This document shows positions 35,978 to 45,423 of a stretch of 64,000 nt of DNA, in pieces. Source of the DNA: an uncultured Leptolyngbyaceae cyanobacterium (GTDB lineage: Bacteria; Cyanobacteriota; Cyanobacteriia; Leptolyngbyales; Leptolyngbyaceae); NCBI GenBank assembly GCA_938023035.1, contig CALIDI010000012.1, positions 62,001 through 126,000 on the forward strand. The letters are read 5' to 3'. The notes under the pieces were generated by a model. The model was not told the DNA's origin. It did not search any database and was given only the letters and a program-made list of their open reading frames with translations. The position numbers and the translations under genes are program-made. Position 1 is the stretch's first letter; each line of letters opens with the position of its first letter.

Positions 35978-38589
35978 GGGGATGATCCTATTTGATAGAG
36001 CGGTAACGTGATATAAAAGGTGCTCCCCTCTCCCACTGTACTTTCTGCCCAGATATGTCCACCATTTTGGTGAATGATACTACGACAAATCGTCAGTCCT
36101 AATCCAGTGCCTCCCTGATGTCCTGCATTGGAGGCATCTAATTGCTCAAACCGTTCAAAAATTGCTTCTAACTTGTCTGGCGGAATCCCTTTTCCCTGGT
36201 CTTTAACGGCAATCCGAACCATCTCAGTCTCATGATCTGTTAGTGGTTGATCATACGGCGGGGTAGTTTCGGCAACGACCGCTACAGTAGATCCTTGGGG
36301 CGAAAACTTAATGGCGTTACTTAAGAGATTGGTCAATGTTTGGATAATCCGATCCGGGTCTACCCAAACTTGAGCCGCGATCGCACTTACTGTCAGCGTA
36401 ATTTCAGCCTTTTCTGCCATCGCTCGCATTGCATCTACTGATTGCTGAATTAAATCTGTCACGGTGCAAGACCGTTTTTGCATCACAGTCTTACCAAATT
36501 TTATGCGTTCTAAATCTAGAATGTCATTAATTAATCGTACAAGACGATTTGTGTTAGAAAATGCAATCTCTACCATTCGTTGACGTTTTTCAGGTTGAGC
36601 ATCCAAATGTCCTTGAGCCAACATTCCTAAAGCAGTTCGAATTGAAGTTAAGGGGGTACGGAGTTCATGGCTCACGACGGATACAAACTCATCTTTCATG
36701 CGCTCCATCAACTGGCGTTCTGTCACATCTTTGAACACGACAACCGCACCCATAATGTTTCCTTGCGCTTGAATGGGTGTACTCACATACTCTACTGGAA
36801 AGCTCGTCCCGTCTTGCCGCCAGAATAGTTCTTCGGTGATGTGTTGCACGGCTCCTGTCGTTAGGGTTGCATAAATCGGCGTTTCTTCCCACTGGTAGGG
36901 GGTGCCGTCGGGTTTGGAGTGGTTGAGAATGGGATGCATCCATCGGGCAATTAATTCTTTCACCTCACGCCCTAGTAGACGTGCGGCTGCCGGGTTGACA
37001 AAGGTTGTTTCACCCTGAAGGTTTAAGCCGTAAATGCCTTCGCCTGCCGAGTTGAGAATCAGTTCATTTTGCCGACTCAGGCGATCAAGGGAATCTCTTG
37101 CTTGTTGTCGTTCCTGCAATGCCTGTTCTCGTTTACTGATTTCATCCAAGAGTTCGGTATTGATGCGTTGCAGTTCGGCAGTGCGCTCTAATACGCGCTG
37201 TTCCAGTTCGGCATTTAGAGCCGATATTCTGATTTCAGCTTGTTTGCGCTTCTGAATGTCTTTCTCTAAATCGGCGTTGAGCGCATAAACCTGGTAATAC
37301 AAGCGGCTTTGATGGATGGCCATCGCAAAGTGTTGCCCTAAGGCCTGGGCTAACTCTAGGTCGGCAAAGGCCCATTCTTGGCTTTGAGCAGGCTTAACCT
37401 CCAGCCAAGCTGCAAATGATTGACGCGGACGCAATTGGCGTGGATCTTCTCGATCAACCCGTCTTGCCCATAATGTTTCGATGTCGATCGCAGAACGAAA
37501 CACACTCAAATACCCTAATTGGTGTTGACGATATTGCAAACTCACCACTAGCAAGCTGCGAATTTTTGCTGTTTGGAAGCTCGCAGCTAATTCCGGGGAG
37601 ATTCCAGACGTTGCCACATCCGCGATCGCCCAAACATTCTCCACCTCCGTTACTGCCACCTGGGTATTGAGCCAGGATTGCCACTGGGGATGGGTTTCGA
37701 CTTTAAGGGTAGAATCACCAATCTTCAGCGTCAAATCCTTGATTAGGCGATCGCCGGGTTGTTCGCCCACAGTAAAGATTTGCTCTGATTGTCCATTTCC
37801 CCCCGCGGCAATATAAAGCCTCCCACCGCTCCCTTTTAGAGCATTCACCACTAGTCCCAGAGCTTGCTGGGGCTGCATCTCTGTCATGGAGTGGAGTAAC
37901 CAAGAGACCCGGTTAATGGTCGCTTCCTGTTCCGCGCGGCGGCGAGTTTGATCCAGAAGAGTGGATTGAGCGATCGCGATCGATACCTGATCGGCAACCA
38001 ATTGCACCACTTGCAGTTCTTGGGCCGTAATGTGGCGGGGCGTGGCGTGGTGCGACACCAGTAACCCCCAGAGTTGATCGCGCTGGTTCTCATTCTGATG
38101 CAGAATCGGCACCACTACCGAGGAACGCACCCCCATCGCTGTCAAATAATCCACATGACACGGATCAACTGGACGAAAGCGAATGTCTGCATCCTTTTGA
38201 GTTTGGCTTATATCAGGGCAATCTAACGGACTGAGGCCAATCTGTTGAGTCGTGACATCCACAATTGTTCGTTGACGGGCCTTGAGAAATAACTCCCGTG
38301 CTTGGAGTGGAATATCTTCCGATGGAAACCGCTGCCTTAACAAAGACGGCAATCGGCGTTGATGAATCGACTCTGCGACAACTTCACCACTGCCATCGGG
38401 ATGAAATCGATAGACTTTGACCCGATCAGTCCCCAAAAACGATCTCACCTCTGATACCGTTTCTGTGAGGATTTCAGATAATTCTAATGAGTGCCGAATG
38501 CGATGAATCATCCGATGCAACAGCATTTCTAGCGAATCAACTGACAAGGCTGCATTCGTTGCTAAATCAGTCGGCACATCATTATTCAT
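35974..38589 (-). CDS. rfpA: Far-red phytochrome histidine kinase RfpA
   Basis: The light sensor of the FaRLiP system. In order: a GAF domain (about 20-195) with the bilin-attachment Cys144 in FRPVDPCHVDYLTAMGVRSS and no N-terminal PAS knot region; a second GAF/PHY-like domain (about 215-430, containing RSLLVVSLQYRQHQLGYL); a coiled coil (about 430-500); a PAS domain (about 510-640, LILNSAGEGIYGLNLQGET); a HisKA domain with the phospho-His in VVSHELRTPLTSI; and a HATPase domain with NLLSNAIKFS and GTGLGL motifs. It overlaps rfpB by 8 bp and rfpC by 4 bp, so all three are one translationally coupled unit. Confidence 0.96.
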   Translation of the reverse strand: MNNDVPTDLATNAALSVDSLEMLLHRMIHRIRHSLELSEILTETVSEVRSFLGTDRVKVYRFHPDGSGEVVAESIHQRRLPSLLRQRFPSEDIPLQARELFLKARQRTIVDVTTQQIGLSPLDCPDISQTQKDADIRFRPVDPCHVDYLTAMGVRSSVVVPILHQNENQRDQLWGLLVSHHATPRHITAQELQVVQLVADQVSIAIAQSTLLDQTRRRAEQEATINRVSWLLHSMTEMQPQQALGLVVNALKGSGGRLYIAAGGNGQSEQIFTVGEQPGDRLIKDLTLKIGDSTLKVETHPQWQSWLNTQVAVTEVENVWAIADVATSGISPELAASFQTAKIRSLLVVSLQYRQHQLGYLSVFRSAIDIETLWARRVDREDPRQLRPRQSFAAWLEVKPAQSQEWAFADLELAQALGQHFAMAIHQSRLYYQVYALNADLEKDIQKRKQAEIRISALNAELEQRVLERTAELQRINTELLDEISKREQALQERQQARDSLDRLSRQNELILNSAGEGIYGLNLQGETTFVNPAAARLLGREVKELIARWMHPILNHSKPDGTPYQWEETPIYATLTTGAVQHITEELFWRQDGTSFPVEYVSTPIQAQGNIMGAVVVFKDVTERQLMERMKDEFVSVVSHELRTPLTSIRTALGMLAQGHLDAQPEKRQRMVEIAFSNTNRLVRLINDILDLERIKFGKTVMQKRSCTVTDLIQQSVDAMRAMAEKAEITLTVSAIAAQVWVDPDRIIQTLTNLLSNAIKFSPQGSTVAVVAETTPPYDQPLTDHETEMVRIAVKDQGKGIPPDKLEAIFERFEQLDASNAGHQGGTGLGLTICRSIIHQNGGHIWAESTVGEGSTFYITLPLYQIGSSP

Positions 38590-40525
38590 AGACCAGACAA
38601 AGGGGAAGATTCAAAGGGTGCCAAAACTGAGTCTGATACAAGTGTTTGAGGGTTCGCTGCACCAGTTCTTTGCCATTGATCGCTTTGTTGACATAATCAT
38701 TCCCACCGACTGCGATCGCTTGCTGCATCGTGGCAGAATCCAGGTGCATTGTTAGAAATAAAATCGGTAAATGATTCCATTTGGGTGAGTTTCGCACCAC
38801 TTGACACAGTTCTAGCCCATTGAAATGGGGCATTTGAATGTCGAGTAACAGCAGATCAGGCGCAAAGTCTTCCAACTGTTGCCAGAACTGCCGCGGTTCA
38901 TCTAAAGTTACCAAAGAGACTCCCCATGGTTCTAACAGCGATCGCACACCCGCCAAAATTTGCGGATCATCATCCACAACCATCACCTTGGGCGGGGTTG
39001 AACCCATGTGTGATCTGGCTCGCTGCACCACCTCTAACACTTGGGCGGATAGGTTGGCTGCCGCAGATTTTTCGGGAAAACCCGAAGCTGTATTTTTACC
39101 CCATTGCTTTGCGAGTAACTTTAAATCAGATTTATTTAGAAAGATATGGGTACCCAGGCGAGCCGCTTTAACCCGCAGGGCTAAATCATCATGATCGGCA
39201 ATAAATAGGGTCAGGCAAGACGAGCAATGGTGCTTCTGGTGAGCTGATCGAATCAAGTCAGCTTCAGCAGCGGTCGTGAGGTTAAACACGAACATTGTTT
39301 CAGGCTTCAGCCCCCAATGGGATTGCTCAGCCGCAAAATTGCCCATCATCGCTTGATAGTGGGATAGGCTCGGAATTTGCTCGATCGCAATCCCATACTT
39401 CACCGCCATGCTAGAGATTTGCTCAACCAGTTCAATACCGCTATCCACAATCAGCAGTAGCGGCACTTGATGCTGTAGCTTTGGGGGAGATTGGATGATC
39501 GTTTGCAGTTGAGCCACTAGCCTGAGTAGAGCCGTCGCCTTTTCGGTTTCAGAACGTTGTTCAGTTTGCAATAAATGCTCAATTTGGCGAGCTAATGCTG
39601 ACCCGTTCTTTAAGCCAAAAATGCCCAAGGCTCCGGCAAGTTGGTGGGCTATGCGGCTGGCGCGTTGATATTGCGCCTCCGGCACAGGCCCCGATAACAT
39701 GGCCTTGCCAATTTGCTCTAAAACCAAGCAGCGATCGCGACTCAAAGACTTGTACTTTTCCCAAACTTCTGCTAAACCTGCGCGGGTTTTCTGTTGCACT
39801 AATCCATCTCGCACCCAGCTCGGTAGAGACGGCGGCGCCACTTTTTCAGATGTGACTTGTTTCAATCGATAGCCCTGCCCATAAACAGTTTGGATCAGGT
39901 CGGCGGGTGCTCCCTGTCGCTTGAGCTTTTGCCGAAGTCCCTTAATGTGGACGGTAATCGTATCCTCTCCGGGTGCATCATCGCAAGACCAGAGATGATC
40001 CAAAATCACACTACGGTTAAAAATCCGCTGGGGATGACGCAAAAATAGCTCCAGTAGACGATACTCTTTAGGCGTCAAGACAATGGGCCGACCTTTGTAG
40101 GTCACTTCACACAAACTCGGATCAAGTCGCAGATCTAGCCATTCTAGAATCGTCGGGCGATCAAACCCTTTGCGCCGTAGCAAGACTCGCAATCGGGCTA
40201 ACAGTTCTTCTGGCTCAAAGGGCTTCACCATGTAATCATCTGCACCGGCATCCAACCCCACAACGCGATCGCGGCTGGAATTCTGGGCAGTGAGTAAAAG
40301 CACAGGAGTCTGACAGTCTTGAGCACGAAGTTGGCGACAAAACTGGATGCCATCCAAGCCCGGAAGCACAACATCCAACACGATCAAATCATAAGTAAAC
40401 GCCTCTATCCACTCCCAGCCAACTTGCCCATCGGCTGCAATATCTACCACATAGTGATGCTCCGTCAGAATAGCTTCTAACGCTCTCGATATCGTGTCGT
40501 CATCTTCAACCAACAAGATTCTCAT
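38582..40525 (-). CDS. rfpB: FaRLiP master regulator RfpB (receiver-wHTH-HPt-receiver)
   Basis: A 647-residue response regulator and transcription activator. Domain order: receiver (1-120, Asp51 in LIVLDVVLPGLDG), OmpR/PhoB winged helix (about 130-230, LTPKEYRLLELFLRHPQRIF and ITVHIKGLRQKLK), an HPt-like region (about 255-340) with the candidate His in RIAHQLAGALG, a receiver-like middle region without clear acceptor residues (about 355-475), and a second receiver (about 510-640, LLLLDIQMPHFNGLEL). RfpB activates the whole far-red cluster. As first gene of the unit, its promoter must lie in 40526-41300. Confidence 0.96.
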   Translation of the reverse strand: MRILLVEDDDTISRALEAILTEHHYVVDIAADGQVGWEWIEAFTYDLIVLDVVLPGLDGIQFCRQLRAQDCQTPVLLLTAQNSSRDRVVGLDAGADDYMVKPFEPEELLARLRVLLRRKGFDRPTILEWLDLRLDPSLCEVTYKGRPIVLTPKEYRLLELFLRHPQRIFNRSVILDHLWSCDDAPGEDTITVHIKGLRQKLKRQGAPADLIQTVYGQGYRLKQVTSEKVAPPSLPSWVRDGLVQQKTRAGLAEVWEKYKSLSRDRCLVLEQIGKAMLSGPVPEAQYQRASRIAHQLAGALGIFGLKNGSALARQIEHLLQTEQRSETEKATALLRLVAQLQTIIQSPPKLQHQVPLLLIVDSGIELVEQISSMAVKYGIAIEQIPSLSHYQAMMGNFAAEQSHWGLKPETMFVFNLTTAAEADLIRSAHQKHHCSSCLTLFIADHDDLALRVKAARLGTHIFLNKSDLKLLAKQWGKNTASGFPEKSAAANLSAQVLEVVQRARSHMGSTPPKVMVVDDDPQILAGVRSLLEPWGVSLVTLDEPRQFWQQLEDFAPDLLLLDIQMPHFNGLELCQVVRNSPKWNHLPILFLTMHLDSATMQQAIAVGGNDYVNKAINGKELVQRTLKHLYQTQFWHPLNLPLCLVYE

Positions 40526-41314
40526 TGGGGGCGCTATACGAATCAGAAAATGAGATTAAATCACCTAGCTATCTCTGCCGCCGGCATCAAACAGCAAAAC
40601 GGCCTGCCGCCACAAAGATCCACAGACACCTCTCAACTTTGCGCGCTTGTCGCTACCCTCTAACTCATTCTCCCAAAACAGGAAAAAGGGGCACCCGATT
40701 GGAAATTCCTCTTCTGCCCTCCGAGAAGAATCTGGGGCAAGAGCGATAAAAATTGAGCTGCACTCAATATCCCCTAAGCTAAAAACGCAAAGCATCTACA
40801 TTGGAAGCCGGTTATTAATATATATTTCAGAAGAAGGTGTTTAATGCAACAAACTTAAAGTTTATTCACCTTTGTACCCCTGACACCCGATCATTGGGCA
40901 GAGTTTTGCAGCGGCGTACCACCGAGTTAAACCCACACGAAGGGCTAAAGCCCGCTCATGGCCTGAATTTTGGAATTCTCGCGGATCTCACCGAGCTAAG
41001 CACCACTATTGCAATGAAAAAATTTAGGTTGGATCGCGATCGCAGAAAACATTAAGACAATCTTGTAGGTCAAGCCTTTAGACAAGGAGTATTTCATGCC
41101 TGTAACTGGTATTCTTTTATCGCTCGTCTGCGACAAAAGATGTGATTGCAGGATTGAATACCTAAGGGGGATTGGTTCAACAATATTTTCTCTTTTACAA
41201 CTCTGTCCGCTAACACTTCAATTATCCATGCTGCAATTATCTGAATATTTGAATTTCTACTCCTTTAAATAAATCAAATAAATCATTTCTATCCTTTAGG
41301 GCTGAGTTGCGATG
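40526..41314. other. Intergenic region upstream of rfpB
   Basis: About 790 bp with no supported gene; the rfpBAC promoter should be near its left end. Short frames near 40565-40844 have no recognisable content. From about 41180 the sequence is AT-rich, then the MITE-like element starts. Confidence 0.5.
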
Positions 41315-41474
41315 AAAAGCATGTCACCTTTGCAGGCCTTCATCCCCCAGCCCCTTCTCCCAAACTGGAGGAAGGGGAACTGAACCATCTCAAAGTTCCT
41401 CTCCCAATTTGGGAGAAGGATTAGAGCAATCCCGGCACACCAGAAAAGGGTGAGGGCACAAGTGACATGCACCC
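41315..41474 (-). mobile_element. MITE-like element, copy 3 (160 bp, reverse orientation)
   Basis: Runs from AAAAGCATGTCACCTTTGCAGG to GTGACATGCACCC, the reverse complement of copies 1, 2 and 5. The length is 160 bp, the same as copies 1 and 5. The flanks (GTTGCGATG; GCCCCCTCT) do not match, so the target duplication has been lost or the copy has been rearranged. Both internal hairpins (TTCTCCCAAACTGGAGGAAGG; CCTCTCCCAATTTGGGAGAAGG) are recognisable. Confidence 0.8.
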
Positions 41475-41544
41475 GCCCCCTCTTCTCTCAAGATGAGCGC
41501 AGGGGTGCCGGTTTCAAACTCCCTTTTCTAGTGAGGTAGAGGGG

Positions 41545-41585
41545 TTTAGGGTGTAGCTTGCTTTCCGCAGGGTGGGTTACGAAAC
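41545..41585 (+). repeat. 41-bp interspersed repeat (partner at 54438-54478, inverted)
   Basis: The sequence GTGTAGCTTGCTTTCCGCAG plus GGTGGGTTACGAAAC recurs in reverse complement at 54438-54478 with four differences. Both copies lie in intergenic sequence near MITE-like copies or fragments. It may be a piece of another dispersed element. Confidence 0.65.
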
Positions 41586-41643
41586 CAGGATGCACCTAGT
41601 TTTGCCCTAAGTGTTCTGAGTCATGCTATAACTTAGCAACCAC

Positions 41644-42696
41644 CTACACCTTTTTAAGCATAAACTTCAATCGGGGATGAAGCACGTTTCTTGGCGTGTT
41701 TTGAATATCATAATTAAGAAATGAAAGTAACAGTTGTACTCCAATCATCACAGGTAATGCCGCCAACATCACTGTTCCACTAGTGACTGGCACCCCCGAC
41801 ATCAAACTCGATCTCCATTTGTGAATACCAAAAATAACACCAAATAGAAATAGCAGCATTCCAAACAATAATTCTAGGGAAGCAATATTAAAGTCACGCA
41901 GGTAGTAGTTATAGAAAATTCGCTTTATCAGATTTTTTAGATGTTTAATAGAAAATTCAAAAACAACCCTTGATATTTTCAAGTTGCTGATCTCATCTCC
42001 GTAAAAACTTGGCATTGGTACATCCATCACAACGGCCCTGACTGTATTGAGCCGAAATAGTAAATCTGACTCAAAAAAGAAGCGTTGGCTCACTTTTGCC
42101 AATGGCAGAAAACGGGCAACTTTTGCGTGAATAGCTGTATATCCGTTTGTTGGATCAAAAATATCCCAGTAGCCGCTAGAGAATTTACTCATGAACGATA
42201 GTCCCGCATTGCCGATGACTCGAATCAGCGGCATCTGACTGATATCTTCCAGATTGAAAAATCGATTTCCCTTGGTGTAATCCGCATTGCCTGCAAGAAT
42301 CGGGTCAATCAATACAGGAATGTAGGCTGGATCCATTTGGCCGTCACCGTCAAGTTTGATGATAATTTCAGCCTCCGCAGCGATCGCTTGATAGTAGCCA
42401 GTAATGGTTGCCCCACCAACCCCCTGATTGCGTTGATGATGAATCACATGCACTCTCGGATCAGCGCAATTCTGGATCACTAGGTCACCGGTATTTTCAG
42501 GGCAGCCATCATCAACAACATAAATCAAGTCAACGTCTTTCCCAATCGCGGCTAAAACCTGGAGGATGCTACGGGAAACTTTGTAGCAAGGAATGACAAC
42601 AGCGACGCGGGGCTTAACCATTTTCTTAGGTAGATGTCGTTTTAATGACGGCACAAACAGTCGGTGATATATCCTGTGTATTATGCCACTGACCAT
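41644..42696 (-). CDS. Family 2 glycosyltransferase, dolichol-phosphate mannosyltransferase-like
   Basis: A membrane-anchored GT2 enzyme that should move a sugar from a nucleotide donor to a lipid carrier or polymer. The GT-A fold shows VAVVIPCYKVSRSILQVLAAI, YVVDDGCPENTGD, and the metal-binding KLDGDGQMDP (DXD). Two C-terminal helices (about 275-297 and 315-335) anchor it. The first 25 residues are not part of the fold; ATG 42621 (MVKPRVAVVIPCYK) is a reasonable alternative start and avoids overlap with the divergent gene. The partner gene on the other strand is a large polytopic protein, so the two may serve one glycan pathway. Confidence 0.88.
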   Translation of the reverse strand: MVSGIIHRIYHRLFVPSLKRHLPKKMVKPRVAVVIPCYKVSRSILQVLAAIGKDVDLIYVVDDGCPENTGDLVIQNCADPRVHVIHHQRNQGVGGATITGYYQAIAAEAEIIIKLDGDGQMDPAYIPVLIDPILAGNADYTKGNRFFNLEDISQMPLIRVIGNAGLSFMSKFSSGYWDIFDPTNGYTAIHAKVARFLPLAKVSQRFFFESDLLFRLNTVRAVVMDVPMPSFYGDEISNLKISRVVFEFSIKHLKNLIKRIFYNYYLRDFNIASLELLFGMLLFLFGVIFGIHKWRSSLMSGVPVTSGTVMLAALPVMIGVQLLLSFLNYDIQNTPRNVLHPRLKFMLKKV

Positions 42697-42747
42697 CTGC
42701 TCTCAGAACTGGCAGAGGCATTGTGTTACATTCCTGACAAGATTTCA

Positions 42748-44829
42748 ATGGCAAACGCTTCTTTGATTCAGTCTTGGTTAAGCCAGTTTTGGTATCGGGT
42801 CGCCCAGTTCTTTACTGGCTTCACCCTGTTTGGCGCTTTTTTTACCCTTGCCGCAAACTATTCAGTGAACTCTGGCAAAAGTTTTCTCTTTCTTGTCAAT
42901 CAAATGCCTGTTGTTCTGGGAGTTACCGTTTTCTGCTGGTTTTTGTTGCAGCGGAAGGGGGGCGGCGCGGGTCTATTTAGTTGGCCAGCGGCTGAAGCAG
43001 CCGTTGCTCAGTGCGCGATCGCCCCAGAAGCAACCCAGTCGGCATCACTTAAAAAAAACAGGACTCCTTGGCTAACGTTATCCATCGCCAGTGTGATTGT
43101 TGCGATTTACGTCTTTTCCCAACAATATCTGCTGTTTTGGCTGGCTGCCGTCTGCTTTCTCAGTGTGCACTATTTTCAACGCCTGAACCCCAAAAATGCT
43201 ACAACTCAGACGATTCAACGCTCCATTCAATTATCAGAGTTGGTCTCTGTTCTTTTACTGTGCTTACTAGCGGCAGTGGCCGTTGCGGTTATCAATAGCC
43301 CCACGGCAGACGATGCGTTTTATCTGAGCGTGCCAGCCAGTTTGTTAGAGCAGCCACTGGCCCCAATGCTCCAGGGTGATACTATGCGTCTTAACCCAAC
43401 GACCCTGCCGTTACTATTGCCCATTTATCGTTGGACTGGGATAGAAATCGTTTGGGGTGTCTTGGCGCAGCTCACTCAGCATTCACCAACCTTTGTCGCG
43501 CATATTCTTTTGCCCCCTTTCTTTGCCAGCCTATCCTTTTTGAGCTGGGCATTACTCTTAAGAGTCTTTTTAGAAAAGACTTATACCCTAGCTCTGTTTA
43601 TCCTCTTTTCTACATTATTTATCTCCGGCGATTTCATTAAAAGTCAGGCTGTCTTTTTCTTTTATCTGCAAATGGGGAAAGCGATTTTAATTTGCCTCTG
43701 CGTTCCCCTCATTTATTTCTATGCCTGGTCATTTGCCATGATGGGGCGACTGTCTAACTGGCTGCTACTGGCTGCGAGTCAAATTCTTGCCTTGGGTATG
43801 AGTTCGTCGGCCCTATTCATTGCCCCTCTCGCCTCTGGGTTAGCACTGGCTGGCTGCTGGCAACCCAATCGGCTCAGAACTTACCGACTTTTAGCGGGTT
43901 TTGCGGCTTCTTTCTACTTGATCTTTGTGGCCTTCACCCTCCGCAGTCAGGTTGATCGGGATCTAATCGAGTTATTTCCGACGGTTGATATTTCCCAAGC
44001 GATTGCACTCATCCTGGGAGAAAACCGAGCATTATTATTTGTTCAACTACTCGCACTTCTAGTCGCCTGGTTATTTGTACCAACGATTTGGCCGCAACAG
44101 CAGTTGTTGAGCATAACCCTCGGTTTTTTACTCATTCCCATCAATCCCTTTTTAGTTAGCTGGATTGCGAGTCATATCACTGGGGGAGTGACCTATTGGC
44201 GAATTTTTTGGGCTGTGCCGACTTCTATCTTGGTAGCGATTTTACTATCTGAAATCGTCGACCGCGCGATCCCTTGCATTCATGCTAAGACCCAGAGGAT
44301 TTGGCAATTCTTTCTGGTAATGCTGCTATTACTCACGCTAAGACCACAGGCGATTTGGCATCAACCTGAGCTGGAGTTTACAATTCGCCCCCTCCAGTAT
44401 CGTGTTCCTGCTGTCGAATATGCGGCGGCTGAAATCCTCAATCAGTTGGCTCCCCCCCAAACAACGGTGCTAGCGCCGGAGGCGATCGCAACCTGGATAC
44501 CGACAATGCTAGGGCAGAGCTACACGGCTTACACTCGCTACCTTTACATGATCTGGTTTAAAAAAGACCTGACAGACGCTGAGTTTGCAGTTCGAGCCAA
44601 CCTGTTACACTACGTCTCAGGCATAGACCGCGCTGACAACGCTAATCAGGTTTTTGCCGATGCGTTGAACCAGCTTTGCATTAGTGCAGTGGCCTTTCCG
44701 CAACAAATTTCCTGGAAGGCCGAGATCGAAGCCACTCTGCAAAATGCACAATTTACACGATTTGTCCATTCGCATAGGGCTGTTGACCATCGTTATGCGA
44801 TTTGGGTGAGATCGCCCCCTCCATGCTAG
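42748..44829 (+). CDS. Large polytopic membrane protein of unknown function
   Basis: About 693 residues from ATG 42748 (MANASLIQSW); an upstream ATG at 42664 would overlap the divergent glycosyltransferase gene. Around twelve hydrophobic helices run from residue 15 to about 540, followed by a soluble C-terminal part (about 560-690). The layout resembles GT-C glycosyltransferases or O-antigen-type membrane enzymes, and NSPTADDAFYLSVPASLLE, with its paired Asp in the first lumenal loop, is the sort of place where GT-C proteins keep catalytic acids. I cannot assign a family. Divergent pairing with a lipid-linked glycosyltransferase supports a cell-surface glycan role. Confidence 0.65.
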   Translation: MANASLIQSWLSQFWYRVAQFFTGFTLFGAFFTLAANYSVNSGKSFLFLVNQMPVVLGVTVFCWFLLQRKGGGAGLFSWPAAEAAVAQCAIAPEATQSASLKKNRTPWLTLSIASVIVAIYVFSQQYLLFWLAAVCFLSVHYFQRLNPKNATTQTIQRSIQLSELVSVLLLCLLAAVAVAVINSPTADDAFYLSVPASLLEQPLAPMLQGDTMRLNPTTLPLLLPIYRWTGIEIVWGVLAQLTQHSPTFVAHILLPPFFASLSFLSWALLLRVFLEKTYTLALFILFSTLFISGDFIKSQAVFFFYLQMGKAILICLCVPLIYFYAWSFAMMGRLSNWLLLAASQILALGMSSSALFIAPLASGLALAGCWQPNRLRTYRLLAGFAASFYLIFVAFTLRSQVDRDLIELFPTVDISQAIALILGENRALLFVQLLALLVAWLFVPTIWPQQQLLSITLGFLLIPINPFLVSWIASHITGGVTYWRIFWAVPTSILVAILLSEIVDRAIPCIHAKTQRIWQFFLVMLLLLTLRPQAIWHQPELEFTIRPLQYRVPAVEYAAAEILNQLAPPQTTVLAPEAIATWIPTMLGQSYTAYTRYLYMIWFKKDLTDAEFAVRANLLHYVSGIDRADNANQVFADALNQLCISAVAFPQQISWKAEIEATLQNAQFTRFVHSHRAVDHRYAIWVRSPPPC

Positions 44830-45134
44830 GGTTGCAGATAAGAAGTTTTCTACCCCGGAAGCGTAGGGCAACACCCTTAGAGGGGGCACTTCCAACGATG
44901 ACTCCGAACTTGCCGTTGGCTGCACCGAGGGAATAAGCTGGGCGATCGCAGGCCGGTCTCGCTATCCGTCAGTTGCTGAATCCATTACGGGAGTGAGGGG
45001 ACACAGGTGCAGAATTCCTGCACTCTGTCCTAAATCAGTTGGTTGTAGCGATAGAACTCTAAAATCTTTTGGGTAGTTGCTTGCCATAGCTCAGGTTGAT
45101 TTGCTACGCTTGTTAAGCGTTAGAAAGTAACCCC
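44830..45134. other. Intergenic region before tRNA-Phe
   Basis: No gene seen. It contains GGGCAACACCCTTAGAGGGGG near 44868 and one GCGATCGC site. The part before 45135 should hold the tRNA promoter. Confidence 0.5.
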
Positions 45135-45207
<73 letters not shown>

Positions 45208-45423
45208 TATTTCTTATGCTGATCAATCTAAATCCTAAAGCTTTTGCGGCTAGTGTTCTTAGTCGTATGTCATCAAGGGTTTTAGGGGAATGGTTTGATT
45301 TGTGATGAGTCAGTCGGTGCCAAAATGCTGACGATCCTGACTTTTGTTTTAGCTTACCAGCTTTAACCCCAGAGCGCCCGATCTTGCCACAATCGCTTGC
45401 TCTGCTCTCAATCTGTGGCTGTC

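Noticed and set aside
41306-41483. Target-site duplication for MITE copy 3
   Set aside because: The 9-bp flanks GTTGCGATG and GCCCCCTCT do not match.
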